DNA of 64,000 nucleotides, from NCBI RefSeq assembly GCF_900110245.1, contig NZ_FOCZ01000009.1, positions 124,001-188,000 of the forward strand, in the 5' to 3' direction. Shown here one piece after another: positions 37,163 to 46,346 of the stretch (its first letter is position 1; each line of letters begins with the position of its first letter). The position numbers were made by a program, and so were the translations under genes. The DNA is from Niastella yeongjuensis (lineage in GTDB: Bacteria > Bacteroidota > Bacteroidia > Chitinophagales > Chitinophagaceae). The notes under the pieces were generated by a model. That model was given only the letters and a program-made list of their open reading frames with translations, made no database searches and had not been told where the DNA came from.

Positions 37163-40100
37163 TTAGAAATTCAATTTCAGGGTGGCTAAATAAGACCGGG
37201 TGGGCGGATTCACGAAATACACCACCCCGCGGGCGGAGGTAGAACCGGCTACGTTGCTATCAGGATCGTAGCCGTTCACCTTGCTGAACAACAGCAGGTT
37301 TCTTCCGCTTAATTCTATCCCCAATGATTTCAATCCCATTTTTTTGCGCAACCGGCCCGACTGTAATGTATACCCCAGGTTCAGTTCGCGAAAGCGCGTC
37401 CAGGTAGCGTCTTCCAAAAATTGCTCCCCCACATTACCAAAGAAACCACCTGCCCCGGTATACCAGGTTTGGTCAAGGGCTACATTACCGGCGCCAAAAT
37501 CTTTTATGTTTCCGCGGAAGCTGCTCCCGGCGGGAATCACCGTGCCATTGTATCTTTTTAAATCAGTGGGTGCAACTGATACGTTTGCAGTGGTAGCACT
37601 GGTGCCATAGTCAAGCAAAACGGCTTCTGTTCCATTCGCAACTACCCCACCTTGTGAGTGTTCCACCAGCGCATTCAGGGTGAAATTTTTATAACGCAGG
37701 TTGAAGCTTACACCCCCGCGCCAATCGGGATTGGGATCGCCGATCGCTACGGATGTTACATCGGGGGTTGGGAATCCATTGGCATCCAGCTGCAGATCAC
37801 CTTTGGCATCGCGCATCCAGGGAATGGAATACAACTCCCCGAGCGCATACCCTTCTACCGCCCTGCTGGAAATACCGGCGGTTCCACCCAAATTAATAGA
37901 ACCCGCATCGCTCAGGTTCAACACCCGGTTCTCATTCTTAGTAAAGTTTATACTAATGCCCGCATCCCAGTCTTTTTTACGGACGAGTGCATAGGACAGA
38001 TCTACTTCCACTCCTTTGTTTTGAATGCTGCCTGCATTGGCATACAGGTTATCATAACCGGTAGAGGCGGCCTGTGAGATATTGATAAGGGCATCTACCG
38101 TTTTGTTTTTATAATAAGTGATACTGGTAGAAAGCCGGTTGTTGAAGAAACGGAGGTCAGTTCCCAGTTCAAACTCTTCTTTACGTTCCGGTTTCAGGTA
38201 AGCATTACCCCGGTTCACACTTTGAATATAAGTTCCGGTACCATACAAACTGGGATCCAGCGCACCGCCCCAGCCATCATTCCAGGTACGGGTAACAAAA
38301 TTGGTGGCAGTCTGGTAAGCCTGGGGCTGAATACCCACTACGCCATAAGAAGCCCTGATTTTACCAAACGACAAAAACGATAATTCGCGCAGGGCATCCA
38401 GTTGCGAGAACTGCCAGGCAATGTCGGCTGAAGGATAGAAGAAGGTGTTATTCGACTGGGTACCGAAGGTGGAAGCAGCTTCTATTCTGCCCGTTCCATT
38501 GATATACAGCTGATCGAACAAACCCACCCCGGCACTGGCATAACCGGCATTGCTTCTTCTTTTTAAATACGAATCATCTACTGAAATATTAGTAGGCGTG
38601 GCATTTCCCAGGTCTTCAGGTCCGTTAGGAATAATAAAGTTGCGCGAACCGGCGCCCAGGGTGGCGGTGTTCAACGCATTATAATTGAACCCAACCAATC
38701 CGTTCACAGTGAAATTCCCGCTAAAGTTTTTCTCAGCCCGGGCAATCACATCCAGGTTGAACTGCATTTCTGAATACTCCTGCCGGTTGTAAACACCCAC
38801 GGTTTCATTGGTACTGAAATAAGGGAAGTAATTCAATTGCCGGTCGGTAAAATAATCAACACCGGCCCTGGTGGTGAGGGTAAACCAGTCAATTGGTTTG
38901 ATATTGATCTCTGCCGAATTGATAAACCGGTTTACATTACTGGTATTTTTCAGTTGATATATATCCCACAGCGGGTTGTTGAAACCCGGGTTTACATTAG
39001 ACCCTGTATAATTTCGGTAACTACGCTGACGATTTTCAATCAAGGCACCGCCTGGTGCTGCGGAATAACTTCCAATATAACCCGAGTTATCAAAATCGGG
39101 TGGCGTACGCAACAACCCGATCATAAAACCGGCATTGTTCACCCCGGTTTGCTGCCGGTCTGAATTGATGAGGGTATAACTGGCTTTATTGGAAACAGAC
39201 AACCATTTATAAATTTCCCTGGTCACGTTGATGCGCGCGCCGGTTCTGTGGTAACCACTCCCCTTTTTAAAAATGCCTTTCTGGTTCAGGTCGTTCAGAC
39301 TGAAAAAGTAGCTCGACTTGCTATCGCCACCGCTCAGGCTTAAAGAATTATCCAGGTAATGACCGGTGCCCAACACGCCATCGTAATTACTTTTCAGGTA
39401 GGTATTTTTGGCGTTTTTGGCGGTGATGTTATAATAGGTTTGTCCGTTGTTGGCGTTAAAGCTGGGACCATTTAGGTTTACGGCATCTTCTGCACCAGAC
39501 CGGTCGCTGATGCGATCGCCCCAGCTGCGGGTATTGTTAGCAGCCCAGGCACCGTTGCTGCCCTGGCCGTAGGTATCCTGCAGATCGTAGAAGGCACTTA
39601 CCCGGTCGATGGAATAAGTAGATTTAAAGGAGATGCTGTTTGGGCCTGTTCCTTTTTTGGTGGTGATCATGATCACGCCATTGGCGGCTTTGGTTCCCCA
39701 CAGAGCGGCTGCAGAAGCACCTTTCAACACCTGGATGTTGGCAATATCATCGGGGTTGATATCATTCAGGCGGCTTTGCTGGGTAGTACCACCGCTGCTT
39801 TCATTGCGCGCGCCGCCGTTCACCGGCACGCCATCTACTACAATCAAAGGATCGGTTCCTCGGGTAATGGTGCTTTGTCCGCGAATAAGAATTTGCGAAG
39901 CCGCGCCGGGATCGCCGGAAGTACGGGACACCCGCACCCCCGAAGCCTTTCCGCCCAATGCATCTACCAAACCCACTTCACCTGAATTGCCCAACTGGTT
40001 GGCCGAAATGCTGGACGAAGCATACCCTATCCGGTCTTTTTTGGCTTCAAAACCCAGGGCGGTGATTACTACCGCCTGCATATTGGCCGCAGCCGGAGTA

Positions 40101-40396
40101 ATGGAAATCGTTAATGTAACCTGGTTACCCAGGAACACTTCTTTCATTTCAAAACCCACATGAGTTATTTCCAGTGTAGTACTTACTACGGGCATGGTGA
40201 GGGAGAAAATACCTTTGCCATCGGTAACGGTAGAAACGGAACCACCTTTCACACTCACAGAAGCCCCCTGCACGGGTTCATTTTTATCATCTACTACGGT
40301 ACCGGTAATTGTTTTTGTTTGTGCGAGGGCTGGCAATACCAGCCAGCAGCACATGCTACAAATAAGGAAGCATTGTAGGAGGATCTTGTTTCGCAT
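37163..40396 (-). CDS. SusC-like TonB-dependent receptor without STN domain (SusC2)
   Basis: This 1077-residue outer-membrane transporter has a signal peptide (to about residue 26, PALAQ), a carboxypeptidase-like domain (ITGTVVDDKNEPVQGASVSV), a plug (SSISANQLGNSGEVGLVDAL, IVVDGVPVNGG, WGTKAANGVIMITTKKG) and a barrel ending RSYLATLKLNF. No STN domain and no sigma/FecR pair lie next to it, so control differs from SusCD1. It is the first gene of an operon with SusD2, the double esterase and a symporter. Confidence 0.95.
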   Translation of the reverse strand: MRNKILLQCFLICSMCCWLVLPALAQTKTITGTVVDDKNEPVQGASVSVKGGSVSTVTDGKGIFSLTMPVVSTTLEITHVGFEMKEVFLGNQVTLTISITPAAANMQAVVITALGFEAKKDRIGYASSSISANQLGNSGEVGLVDALGGKASGVRVSRTSGDPGAASQILIRGQSTITRGTDPLIVVDGVPVNGGARNESSGGTTQQSRLNDINPDDIANIQVLKGASAAALWGTKAANGVIMITTKKGTGPNSISFKSTYSIDRVSAFYDLQDTYGQGSNGAWAANNTRSWGDRISDRSGAEDAVNLNGPSFNANNGQTYYNITAKNAKNTYLKSNYDGVLGTGHYLDNSLSLSGGDSKSSYFFSLNDLNQKGIFKKGSGYHRTGARINVTREIYKWLSVSNKASYTLINSDRQQTGVNNAGFMIGLLRTPPDFDNSGYIGSYSAAPGGALIENRQRSYRNYTGSNVNPGFNNPLWDIYQLKNTSNVNRFINSAEINIKPIDWFTLTTRAGVDYFTDRQLNYFPYFSTNETVGVYNRQEYSEMQFNLDVIARAEKNFSGNFTVNGLVGFNYNALNTATLGAGSRNFIIPNGPEDLGNATPTNISVDDSYLKRRSNAGYASAGVGLFDQLYINGTGRIEAASTFGTQSNNTFFYPSADIAWQFSQLDALRELSFLSFGKIRASYGVVGIQPQAYQTATNFVTRTWNDGWGGALDPSLYGTGTYIQSVNRGNAYLKPERKEEFELGTDLRFFNNRLSTSITYYKNKTVDALINISQAASTGYDNLYANAGSIQNKGVEVDLSYALVRKKDWDAGISINFTKNENRVLNLSDAGSINLGGTAGISSRAVEGYALGELYSIPWMRDAKGDLQLDANGFPTPDVTSVAIGDPNPDWRGGVSFNLRYKNFTLNALVEHSQGGVVANGTEAVLLDYGTSATTANVSVAPTDLKRYNGTVIPAGSSFRGNIKDFGAGNVALDQTWYTGAGGFFGNVGEQFLEDATWTRFRELNLGYTLQSGRLRKKMGLKSLGIELSGRNLLLFSKVNGYDPDSNVAGSTSARGVVYFVNPPTRSYLATLKLNF

Positions 40397-40630
40397 AGCA
40401 GCAATCGATTAGTTAATTGGTAAATATGTTCTGCCTACAACCGTTTTTTGAAATCCGGAAAAAAATCAGATTTTTGACCGGTGAGGCATCGCATAGTCTA
40501 ATATAGCCAAGCAGTAAGGGGTTTCAATCAGGAAGCGGCAACTTAACCACTTCCAAGAATAACAACCCCGTTTCTGGAATTGGTTTTAGATTTCTGGAAT
40601 TTTTCAACTTACTATATATCAAATCTTTAA

Positions 40631-41827
40631 ATGCAACTAAAAACAGGAAAAGAGGAAATCGTATGCCTGTTGACTAAGGTGCTTGAGCATTACGAATTGC
40701 AAACCGGCCACGCTATTTCGCGTAATTCAAACCGAAAGAATTATGAGGAAGTAGCTAAAATGCTCAGTGAGATCAGCAACAACCTGCCCCATACGGCCGG
40801 CACGTTGCAGCACGAAGTGTACCCGCCCGACTACAATCCCAAGAACCTGGAGTACCCCTTTCGCAAATATGACATAACCGGTAACCAGATCAAGGATGCT
40901 TACTTCAATCGTATAGTGGCCAACCCCCGCTCCTTTTTGGTAGATGCCTGTTATATTTATTTATATGGGGTGGGCCGAAAAGGGTTCGAGGCCAACCCGG
41001 TTGATGCCGACCTGCTGGTAAAAGAGGAAGCCTCCGAACCAGAGACCCGACCAGCCGTTGTAACCCTCGTTTCGCCTGCGCCGGCCAAAGTCATTCCAAC
41101 AAAAATCTTCTGGCCGGTATTATTGCTGCTGTTACTGGCCATGGCGTTTATGTACTACCAATGGAACCAGGCCAGCCAGCAACTCATTACCATTAAAAAA
41201 GACATGCAGCTGTTGCCCTATGTACCCACCCAGGCCGAGATCGACAGCCTGGAAGGGATCTGGTTGTGTTATACCGGTTCGCCCCAGGCGCGCATTTCCG
41301 ATAACAACCGGTACCATATGGTGGTATCGAATGTGCTGGATGTAAAATATAAGGACGGCTACTTTACGTTTAGCCGGTATGGTGCCAGCTTCGACCACGT
41401 GGGGTATATGCAGTTTGAAGCGCCCTGGCTGGTAAGCATCCGTTCTTCAGTAAAAAATAATAAGGATAGTATTGAATCGCCCCGCCATTCGTTGATGCGG
41501 TTGAATACACCGGGCCCTTTTCTTCCCGTTATTTCCGCGTCGTGGAATTTTGACATCGGGCCGCGTAACCAGATCATCGGCATCAGGGAAGTGTATGAAA
41601 AACAGGGCAGCGGCGGTAAAGTAGAAGAAGTGATCAATACACTGGAAAATGCCAGTTGTCGTTGCAAGGTCATTAACTGGTACAAAGGGACTGCCAAAGT
41701 AAAAAGCTTTTACCTGCGCAATGGCCTGCTGGATAGTGTTCCCAATGAAACCCTGAAAAAACTGCTGGATGAGAATAGTATCCTGCTGCCTGAACCGAAG
41801 GAGGGGATCATTTTGCAAAGGCAGTAG
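40631..41827 (+). CDS. Membrane protein of unknown function, single TM helix
   Basis: The family is not recognised. The 398-residue product has no signal peptide. A soluble N-terminal part (about 1-135) contains EYPFRKYDITGNQIKDAYFN and PRSFLVDACYIYLYG. A Pro/Ala linker and one strong TM helix follow (about 158-177, FWPVLLLLLLAMAFMYYQW). The C-terminal part (about 190-398) begins PTQAEIDSLEGIWLCYTGSP and looks like a beta-rich extracytoplasmic or sensor-like domain. The arrangement resembles one-pass signalling proteins, but no known output motif was found. It is divergent from SusC2 by 234 bp and ends at a strong terminator. Confidence 0.75.
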   Translation: MQLKTGKEEIVCLLTKVLEHYELQTGHAISRNSNRKNYEEVAKMLSEISNNLPHTAGTLQHEVYPPDYNPKNLEYPFRKYDITGNQIKDAYFNRIVANPRSFLVDACYIYLYGVGRKGFEANPVDADLLVKEEASEPETRPAVVTLVSPAPAKVIPTKIFWPVLLLLLLAMAFMYYQWNQASQQLITIKKDMQLLPYVPTQAEIDSLEGIWLCYTGSPQARISDNNRYHMVVSNVLDVKYKDGYFTFSRYGASFDHVGYMQFEAPWLVSIRSSVKNNKDSIESPRHSLMRLNTPGPFLPVISASWNFDIGPRNQIIGIREVYEKQGSGGKVEEVINTLENASCRCKVINWYKGTAKVKSFYLRNGLLDSVPNETLKKLLDENSILLPEPKEGIILQRQ

Positions 41828-41830
41828 GTA

Positions 41831-41875
41831 GTGGGCAATGGGGAAAGGCAATCGGCAACAGGCAATAGCCAATAA
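41831..41875. repeat. Short intergenic tandem repeat, unit GGCAAT(N)
   Basis: GGGCAATGGGGAAAGGCAAT, CGGCAACAGGCAATAGCCAA follow each other directly after the stop of the unknown membrane protein. The units are degenerate 7-9-mers. Confidence 0.55.
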
Positions 41876-41881
41876 TATAAT

Positions 41882-41922
41882 AAAAACAGGCTATCCCGAT
41901 AAAATTGGGATAGCCTGTTTTT
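41882..41922. terminator. Bidirectional terminator between convergent genes
   Basis: A 16-bp stem, AAAAACAGGCTATCCC at 41882-41897 pairing with 41907-41922, has a 9-nt loop and A/T runs on both sides. It serves the plus-strand membrane protein and the minus-strand IPT/BNR gene ending at 41944. Confidence 0.92.
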
Positions 41923-41943
41923 ATTATTGTTTATACTATATAC

Positions 41944-43197
41944 TTATGGGTTATATTTCAATACAAAACTTTGTTTGTCACCGTTTCCAATCACCCAAAT
42001 TTTTCCATTCCTTGCACAAATAACACCCGCTTTCTCCGATGCCTTCAGGGTGAACAATTCTGCCCAGCTGGCGCCCCCATCGGTGGTTTTAAGGATCTTG
42101 TCATTATAAGCGATGTACCCTGTGGTAGTATTTATAAAATATACGGCATTGGCCTTCTGGCTTAACTTGGTCCAGGTATTGCCTGAATATTTTATCAGCT
42201 CATCATTACTGTTCACCAGAAAAATGGTATTGGCATCAACCATCTGCAGACCTGTTGTTATAACGTTAGTACCGGAAAGAGATGAGAGATCGCCTTCGCT
42301 AAATACACCTGCTTTTTCTATAACAAATTTGTTGTAACGCCCGGTTAATATCAAATTGTCCTTATCTATTGCAGACATCTTTTGCCATACGCCCGTATTG
42401 TCATTAACATAAAAGGGGCTTTGGTACTTTATTGTAGCTCCGGAAAAACTACCATTGATGTCATATAATTTTCCGCATGCTAAGGCTACCAAACCATTGG
42501 CAGGATCGGTTGTATACAAACCGGCAATAAGAGAGTTGTAATGGGTGCCCGCTGGTATGGTCCAGGTGTTTATGCCATTGGTACCTACAAGTACGTCGGC
42601 AATAGATTCCAGCCAAACATTTTTACCATCTGAAGAAGCAACAGCACTGCCGTGGGAAAAACCACCATTGTTGATATCGCCTTTCCAGGTTATACCACCA
42701 TCGGTTGTCATATAAAGCGTTATGTCTGATCGTACATAACCTATGGAATCTGTAGGGAAAATGAGCTGCTTATAAACCGGGTAATCACCTGGCACGGGTA
42801 AAGTGGTGGTATAAAACCAGCCATGAGGTTCCTGGTAACTGATGGTGATTGAATCATGAGCACTATAAATAACATTTTGTTGTTTTACATCCAGTTGTAC
42901 TGAACAAGCTTTTTGACCTGTTGTTAAAAAGTGTAACGGAATAGTAAAAGTAACACTTGAAGTTGTGGCAGCAGAAACAGGTATTATCTGGTTATCTATC
43001 CAAAGCGTAATAGCAGCCGTGTCATTACTGAAATTTTTTCCGTTAATGGTAACCTGCGTACCAGTATAAATTTTTTCAGGGCTAATGGAAGTAATGCCGG
43101 GCAATTGGTCCTCAAAGTTGGGACCATCAGATTTACTACAGGAAAAGACAAGAGTCAAAGAAAAAAGGGCAATAAGCACAAAAAGCTTTTGTTTCAT
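41944..43197 (-). CDS. IPT/TIG lipoprotein with BNR/photosystem-stability-like propeller
   Basis: This 417-residue lipoprotein has the signal ending LVFSC (Cys20). An IPT/TIG domain follows (PGITSISPEKIYTGTQVTINGKNFS, about residues 33-125). The rest (about 130-417) is a repeated beta-propeller of the sialidase/Ycf48-like kind: TTDGGITWKGD, and KTTDGGASWAELF match Asp-box/BNR sequences. Enzymatic residues are not evident, so binding is more likely than catalysis. It follows the GDPD gene after a 183-bp gap with a terminator, so it may have its own promoter. Confidence 0.82.
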   Translation of the reverse strand: MKQKLFVLIALFSLTLVFSCSKSDGPNFEDQLPGITSISPEKIYTGTQVTINGKNFSNDTAAITLWIDNQIIPVSAATTSSVTFTIPLHFLTTGQKACSVQLDVKQQNVIYSAHDSITISYQEPHGWFYTTTLPVPGDYPVYKQLIFPTDSIGYVRSDITLYMTTDGGITWKGDINNGGFSHGSAVASSDGKNVWLESIADVLVGTNGINTWTIPAGTHYNSLIAGLYTTDPANGLVALACGKLYDINGSFSGATIKYQSPFYVNDNTGVWQKMSAIDKDNLILTGRYNKFVIEKAGVFSEGDLSSLSGTNVITTGLQMVDANTIFLVNSNDELIKYSGNTWTKLSQKANAVYFINTTTGYIAYNDKILKTTDGGASWAELFTLKASEKAGVICARNGKIWVIGNGDKQSFVLKYNP

Positions 43198-43270
43198 AGT
43201 ACGGGTTTATTATATATTGATAACCAAACGATTCGGTTTGATACCGATCTTCATTGGGTTAAATCGCCCG

Positions 43271-43278
43271 CAAAATTA
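43271..43278 (-). promoter_or_regulatory. Bacteroidota -7 box TAATTTTG before the IPT/BNR gene
   Basis: The minus strand reads TAATTTTGCGGG, an exact TAnnTTTG match 74 bp upstream of the ATG at 43197, just past the terminator of the GDPD gene. No spaced TTTG was seen. Confidence 0.38.
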
Positions 43279-43326
43279 GAAAAATATATCTAAACTCCTA
43301 ATACATACGAAAATAGCTATTAATAA

Positions 43327-43355
43327 AAAAAGGCTGTCCGCCGCGGCGGACAGCC
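43327..43355 (-). terminator. Rho-independent terminator after the GDPD gene
   Basis: GGCTGTCCGCCG (43332-43343) and its exact complement CGGCGGACAGCC (43344-43355) form a perfect palindrome. On the minus strand it is followed by a T-run. It lies 26 bp past the stop at 43381. Confidence 0.88.
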
Positions 43356-43380
43356 ATGAATTAAAAACCACCCGATATCT

Positions 43381-44238
43381 TTAGTTATAATAAAGATTCT
43401 TACTCTTCAGGTATTTCATAAGCAAAGCGGGGTAATCAGTCTGAATCATATTGGCGCCGTTCTTCATCAATTCGCCATAGGCTTCCAGATCACCGGCAGC
43501 TGCTTTTTTATCTACTTCGCCTAAAGCGTTGATCCATACGCGTGCACCATTGTTTCTTATTTTAGTGGTAACGGCTACAGTGTTGTGCTTTTCGTCGATG
43601 TGTACCGCTTCGGTTTTTGTTACCTTAAATACAGAGTCAACATTGGCTTCGCTGTGTGTTCTTACCAGTGTTCTCAACACCGGATTTTTCTCTTTCAGCA
43701 TTTTGGCATAAATGCCCTGACCCAAAAAGAAAAAGCAGGTATTCTCGGTTTGTGTTTTTTGCACCACCTGCATGATATGCGGTACGCGGTTGGTTTTGAT
43801 ATCCAGGTCAACCAGGATCTTACCTTTTGCCAGTGTCAGCACTTCTTCGAGTGTGGGTATTTTTTCATCGGTTAACTGGCCGTTGAATTTGAGGCGCAGT
43901 TTCCTGATCTCTTCAAAAGTATATTCATCTACCCGGCCCTTTCCATTGGTCATCCTGTCAACAGTGGCATCGTGCATGATCACCAATGAGTCATCTTTGG
44001 TATGCCGCACATCGGCTTCAATTACATCGATCCCCAGTTCAATACCTTTTTTAAACGCACTCATCGAGTTCTCAGGAAAATCGTTGTGGGTACCCCGGTG
44101 CGAGGCAATCAGTACTATTTTCGAAGTAGGTGTTAAAAAAGCCTTGTTGATCTCTTTAAACCGGGCCGTTTCCTGGGCATTGCTCATCAGCGTGCTCAAT
44201 AAAATGAATGATGCGCAAACATAGGCACGTTTGTTCAT
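43381..44238 (-). CDS. Glycerophosphodiester phosphodiesterase-family protein
   Basis: This 285-residue exported protein (signal to about residue 20, SNAQ) has the GDPD TIM-barrel motifs: ASHRGTHNDFPENS (His47, Arg48, Glu56, Asn57), EADVRHTKDDSLVIMHD (Glu74, Asp76, His89) and the late AYGELMKNGANMIQTDYP. All catalytic and metal ligands are present. It hydrolyses glycerophosphodiesters to glycerol-3-phosphate and an alcohol. It lies downstream of SusD3 after a 305-bp repeat-rich gap. A role in phospholipid or teichoic-acid-derived substrates brought in by SusCD3 is possible but inferred. Confidence 0.92.
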   Translation of the reverse strand: MNKRAYVCASFILLSTLMSNAQETARFKEINKAFLTPTSKIVLIASHRGTHNDFPENSMSAFKKGIELGIDVIEADVRHTKDDSLVIMHDATVDRMTNGKGRVDEYTFEEIRKLRLKFNGQLTDEKIPTLEEVLTLAKGKILVDLDIKTNRVPHIMQVVQKTQTENTCFFFLGQGIYAKMLKEKNPVLRTLVRTHSEANVDSVFKVTKTEAVHIDEKHNTVAVTTKIRNNGARVWINALGEVDKKAAAGDLEAYGELMKNGANMIQTDYPALLMKYLKSKNLYYN

Positions 44239-44543
44239 AGCGTGTATTATTTGTTGTTAATGTATATTTTATTTTTAGTAATGCTTGGGTTTACTCTTGG
44301 GCGGCAGAAGGCAGAGGGCAGAAGGCAGAGAAGAAAGGCAGTAGGCAGTAGGCCTCCTTCGTGAAGGCTTTGGCTGAGAGCAAAGCAAAACTACGACGCG
44401 GACCGCCATCAACACTATCAACCTTCTTATTTCTTACTTCCTACTTCTTACTTCCTACCTCTTACTTCCTTCTTCCCTGTTAACTTGTCAACCTGTCAAC
44501 TTGTTAACTTGTTAACTTGTTAACTTGTCAACCCTGTCAACTC
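44239..44543. repeat. Repeat-rich gap: three short-unit tandem arrays
   Basis: This 305-bp non-coding gap holds three different arrays. 44301-44353: GGCAGAAGGCAGAGGGCAGA-type 7/8-mers. 44422-44477: TTACTTCCTACTTCTTACTT-type 7/8-mers. 44478-44541: CTTGTTAACTTGTTAACTTG-type 9-mers (variants GTCAAC/GTTAAC). The last array ends at the SusD3 stop. No gene or clear terminator was seen. Confidence 0.8.
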
Positions 44544-46325
44544 CTAATAATACCCCACATTCTGCTCCTCCTCGATCGGTCCTTTCGGATTCAACCGATC
44601 GATATGCGTTTGCGGTATGGGGCGCAGGGTATGGAAGTCACGGATATTCTGTGCATCGGGGTTATATTTCTTTACGCGCTCTACCAGCTTTTCACAACGG
44701 TCAAGGTCTTCCCAACGATTCAATTCACCCAGCATTTCACGGCCTCTTTCATCGAGCATGAAATCAACGAAGTTGTTGCTGATATCGGCAGTGGTGATCT
44801 GCATATCGGGTACCGTGCTTTTGGTACGGTCGGCATAATCACCGCCTTCGAATGTCCAGTACTGAGTGGTTTTCATTTCGCCTTCTTTATAAGCGGCCCG
44901 TGTTCTTACCTGGTTGATGTATTTGGCTGCATTTACCCAATCGCTTTTGCGGCCATAGGCTTCGGCCAGCAACAGCAGGGTTTCACCATAACGGAAGATC
45001 ATCCAGTCTTTTGAGCCATTGGTCTCATTGGTAGTGAGGCGCGAGGCATCGAGCCATTTTTTTAACCCCGGGTAGATAAAGTTGTAGGCAAAGGGCAGGT
45101 ATACGTTGAGTGGTAAGAAATAGGCAATCCGGTTGTTCTCCACTTTGGCGGCATCCCAGGCGGCCTGGGTGGGATACAATACAGGTGAAAAGTAGATAGC
45201 GGTGTCGCCTACCTTCACATCGATCTTGTTACCGGCCTGGGTGGCAATACCAGTGGCTGCTAAATTAGCGATGTACGCCCACACAAAAGATTTCGTAAAG
45301 CGGGAATCGTATTTGCGGGTAGCGCCAAATAAACCATTGTATACATACGGGGTAGGACGTACGCGACGATAAGGCCGGCCGTACTCTATTGAGCGTTGCA
45401 ATATTTTCGTGTTAACGGCATCGTATTGTGGTACGTGATACAAATGCTGGTTATTACCACCGCCATTGCTGATCAAGTTGGTAGAAAACTGCACAGAAAA
45501 TAGCACTTCGCTGTTCACCTGGTTGTTGATATCGAACAATTGTCCAAAATCGGCTACCAGGGCAAACGTGCCCAGCTCTTTGTTCACGAGTTTGCTGGCA
45601 TAATAGATCACGCTGTCCATATCGGTAGCTTTGGTGCCACGCACCTGTTGCTGGGTGGCTGATACCGCACTGCCGCGGGCCAGGTACACTTTCGCAAGCA
45701 AATGAGCACAGGCGGCTTTAGTGGCACGGCCTTGCTGGGCGGCGGTTATTGGTAACTGATCGAACGCGGTACGCAGGTCGGAAATAATGGTATTGTATAC
45801 CTCGTTTACGGGAGATCGCTTAAAATCGGTCTTTACTTTATCTATCGCTTCTATTACTAGTGGGATGTTGCCGAAATGCTGTACCAGGTCAAAATAATAC
45901 AGGGCGCGTAAAAACCTGGCTTCGCCTTCAATAACGATTTTCCTATCCGCAGCTACAGGCGCCTTGGGCAAATACTGCATGGTTACATTACACTCTGAAA
46001 TACCGGTATAATGATAATCCCAGTAATCTGAGATCTTAGGTTCCAGCGAAGTGAGGGTAGACAGGTATTGGTTGAATGTTTTATTACCATCAGAACCGAC
46101 AGTAAACAGATCGGTACCAGCATCACTGAAGGTCAGCGACCGTTCGCCATTTACACCCAGGCGCAGGGTATTATAGGCTGACACCAGCGCACCTTCTACC
46201 CCATCGGCTGTTTCATAAAACGGGTACCCAACATCTGACACTACTTTTTCGGCCAGGTATTTTTTACAGGCGCTGAAGGAAAAAAGCAGAACGAGCGCCG
46301 ACAGGCAAATATGTATCCTTTTCAT
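44544..46325 (-). CDS. SusD/RagB-family lipoprotein (SusD3)
   Basis: This 593-residue lipoprotein has the signal ending SFSAC (Cys20). The SusD entry is KKYLAEKVVSDVGYPF. The middle has helical TPR-like repeats (GEARFLRALYYFDLVQHFG). The C-terminus has DERGREMLGELNRWEDLDR, the family's closing motif. It lies 21 bp after SusC3 and forms its surface lid. Confidence 0.95.
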   Translation of the reverse strand: MKRIHICLSALVLLFSFSACKKYLAEKVVSDVGYPFYETADGVEGALVSAYNTLRLGVNGERSLTFSDAGTDLFTVGSDGNKTFNQYLSTLTSLEPKISDYWDYHYTGISECNVTMQYLPKAPVAADRKIVIEGEARFLRALYYFDLVQHFGNIPLVIEAIDKVKTDFKRSPVNEVYNTIISDLRTAFDQLPITAAQQGRATKAACAHLLAKVYLARGSAVSATQQQVRGTKATDMDSVIYYASKLVNKELGTFALVADFGQLFDINNQVNSEVLFSVQFSTNLISNGGGNNQHLYHVPQYDAVNTKILQRSIEYGRPYRRVRPTPYVYNGLFGATRKYDSRFTKSFVWAYIANLAATGIATQAGNKIDVKVGDTAIYFSPVLYPTQAAWDAAKVENNRIAYFLPLNVYLPFAYNFIYPGLKKWLDASRLTTNETNGSKDWMIFRYGETLLLLAEAYGRKSDWVNAAKYINQVRTRAAYKEGEMKTTQYWTFEGGDYADRTKSTVPDMQITTADISNNFVDFMLDERGREMLGELNRWEDLDRCEKLVERVKKYNPDAQNIRDFHTLRPIPQTHIDRLNPKGPIEEEQNVGYY

Positions 46326-46346
46326 GTTGCTGAATTAGTTGTGTTC

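Noticed and set aside
44301-44541. Possible CRISPR-like array
   Set aside because: Units are contiguous 7-9-mers without spacers, so it is a set of simple tandem repeats.
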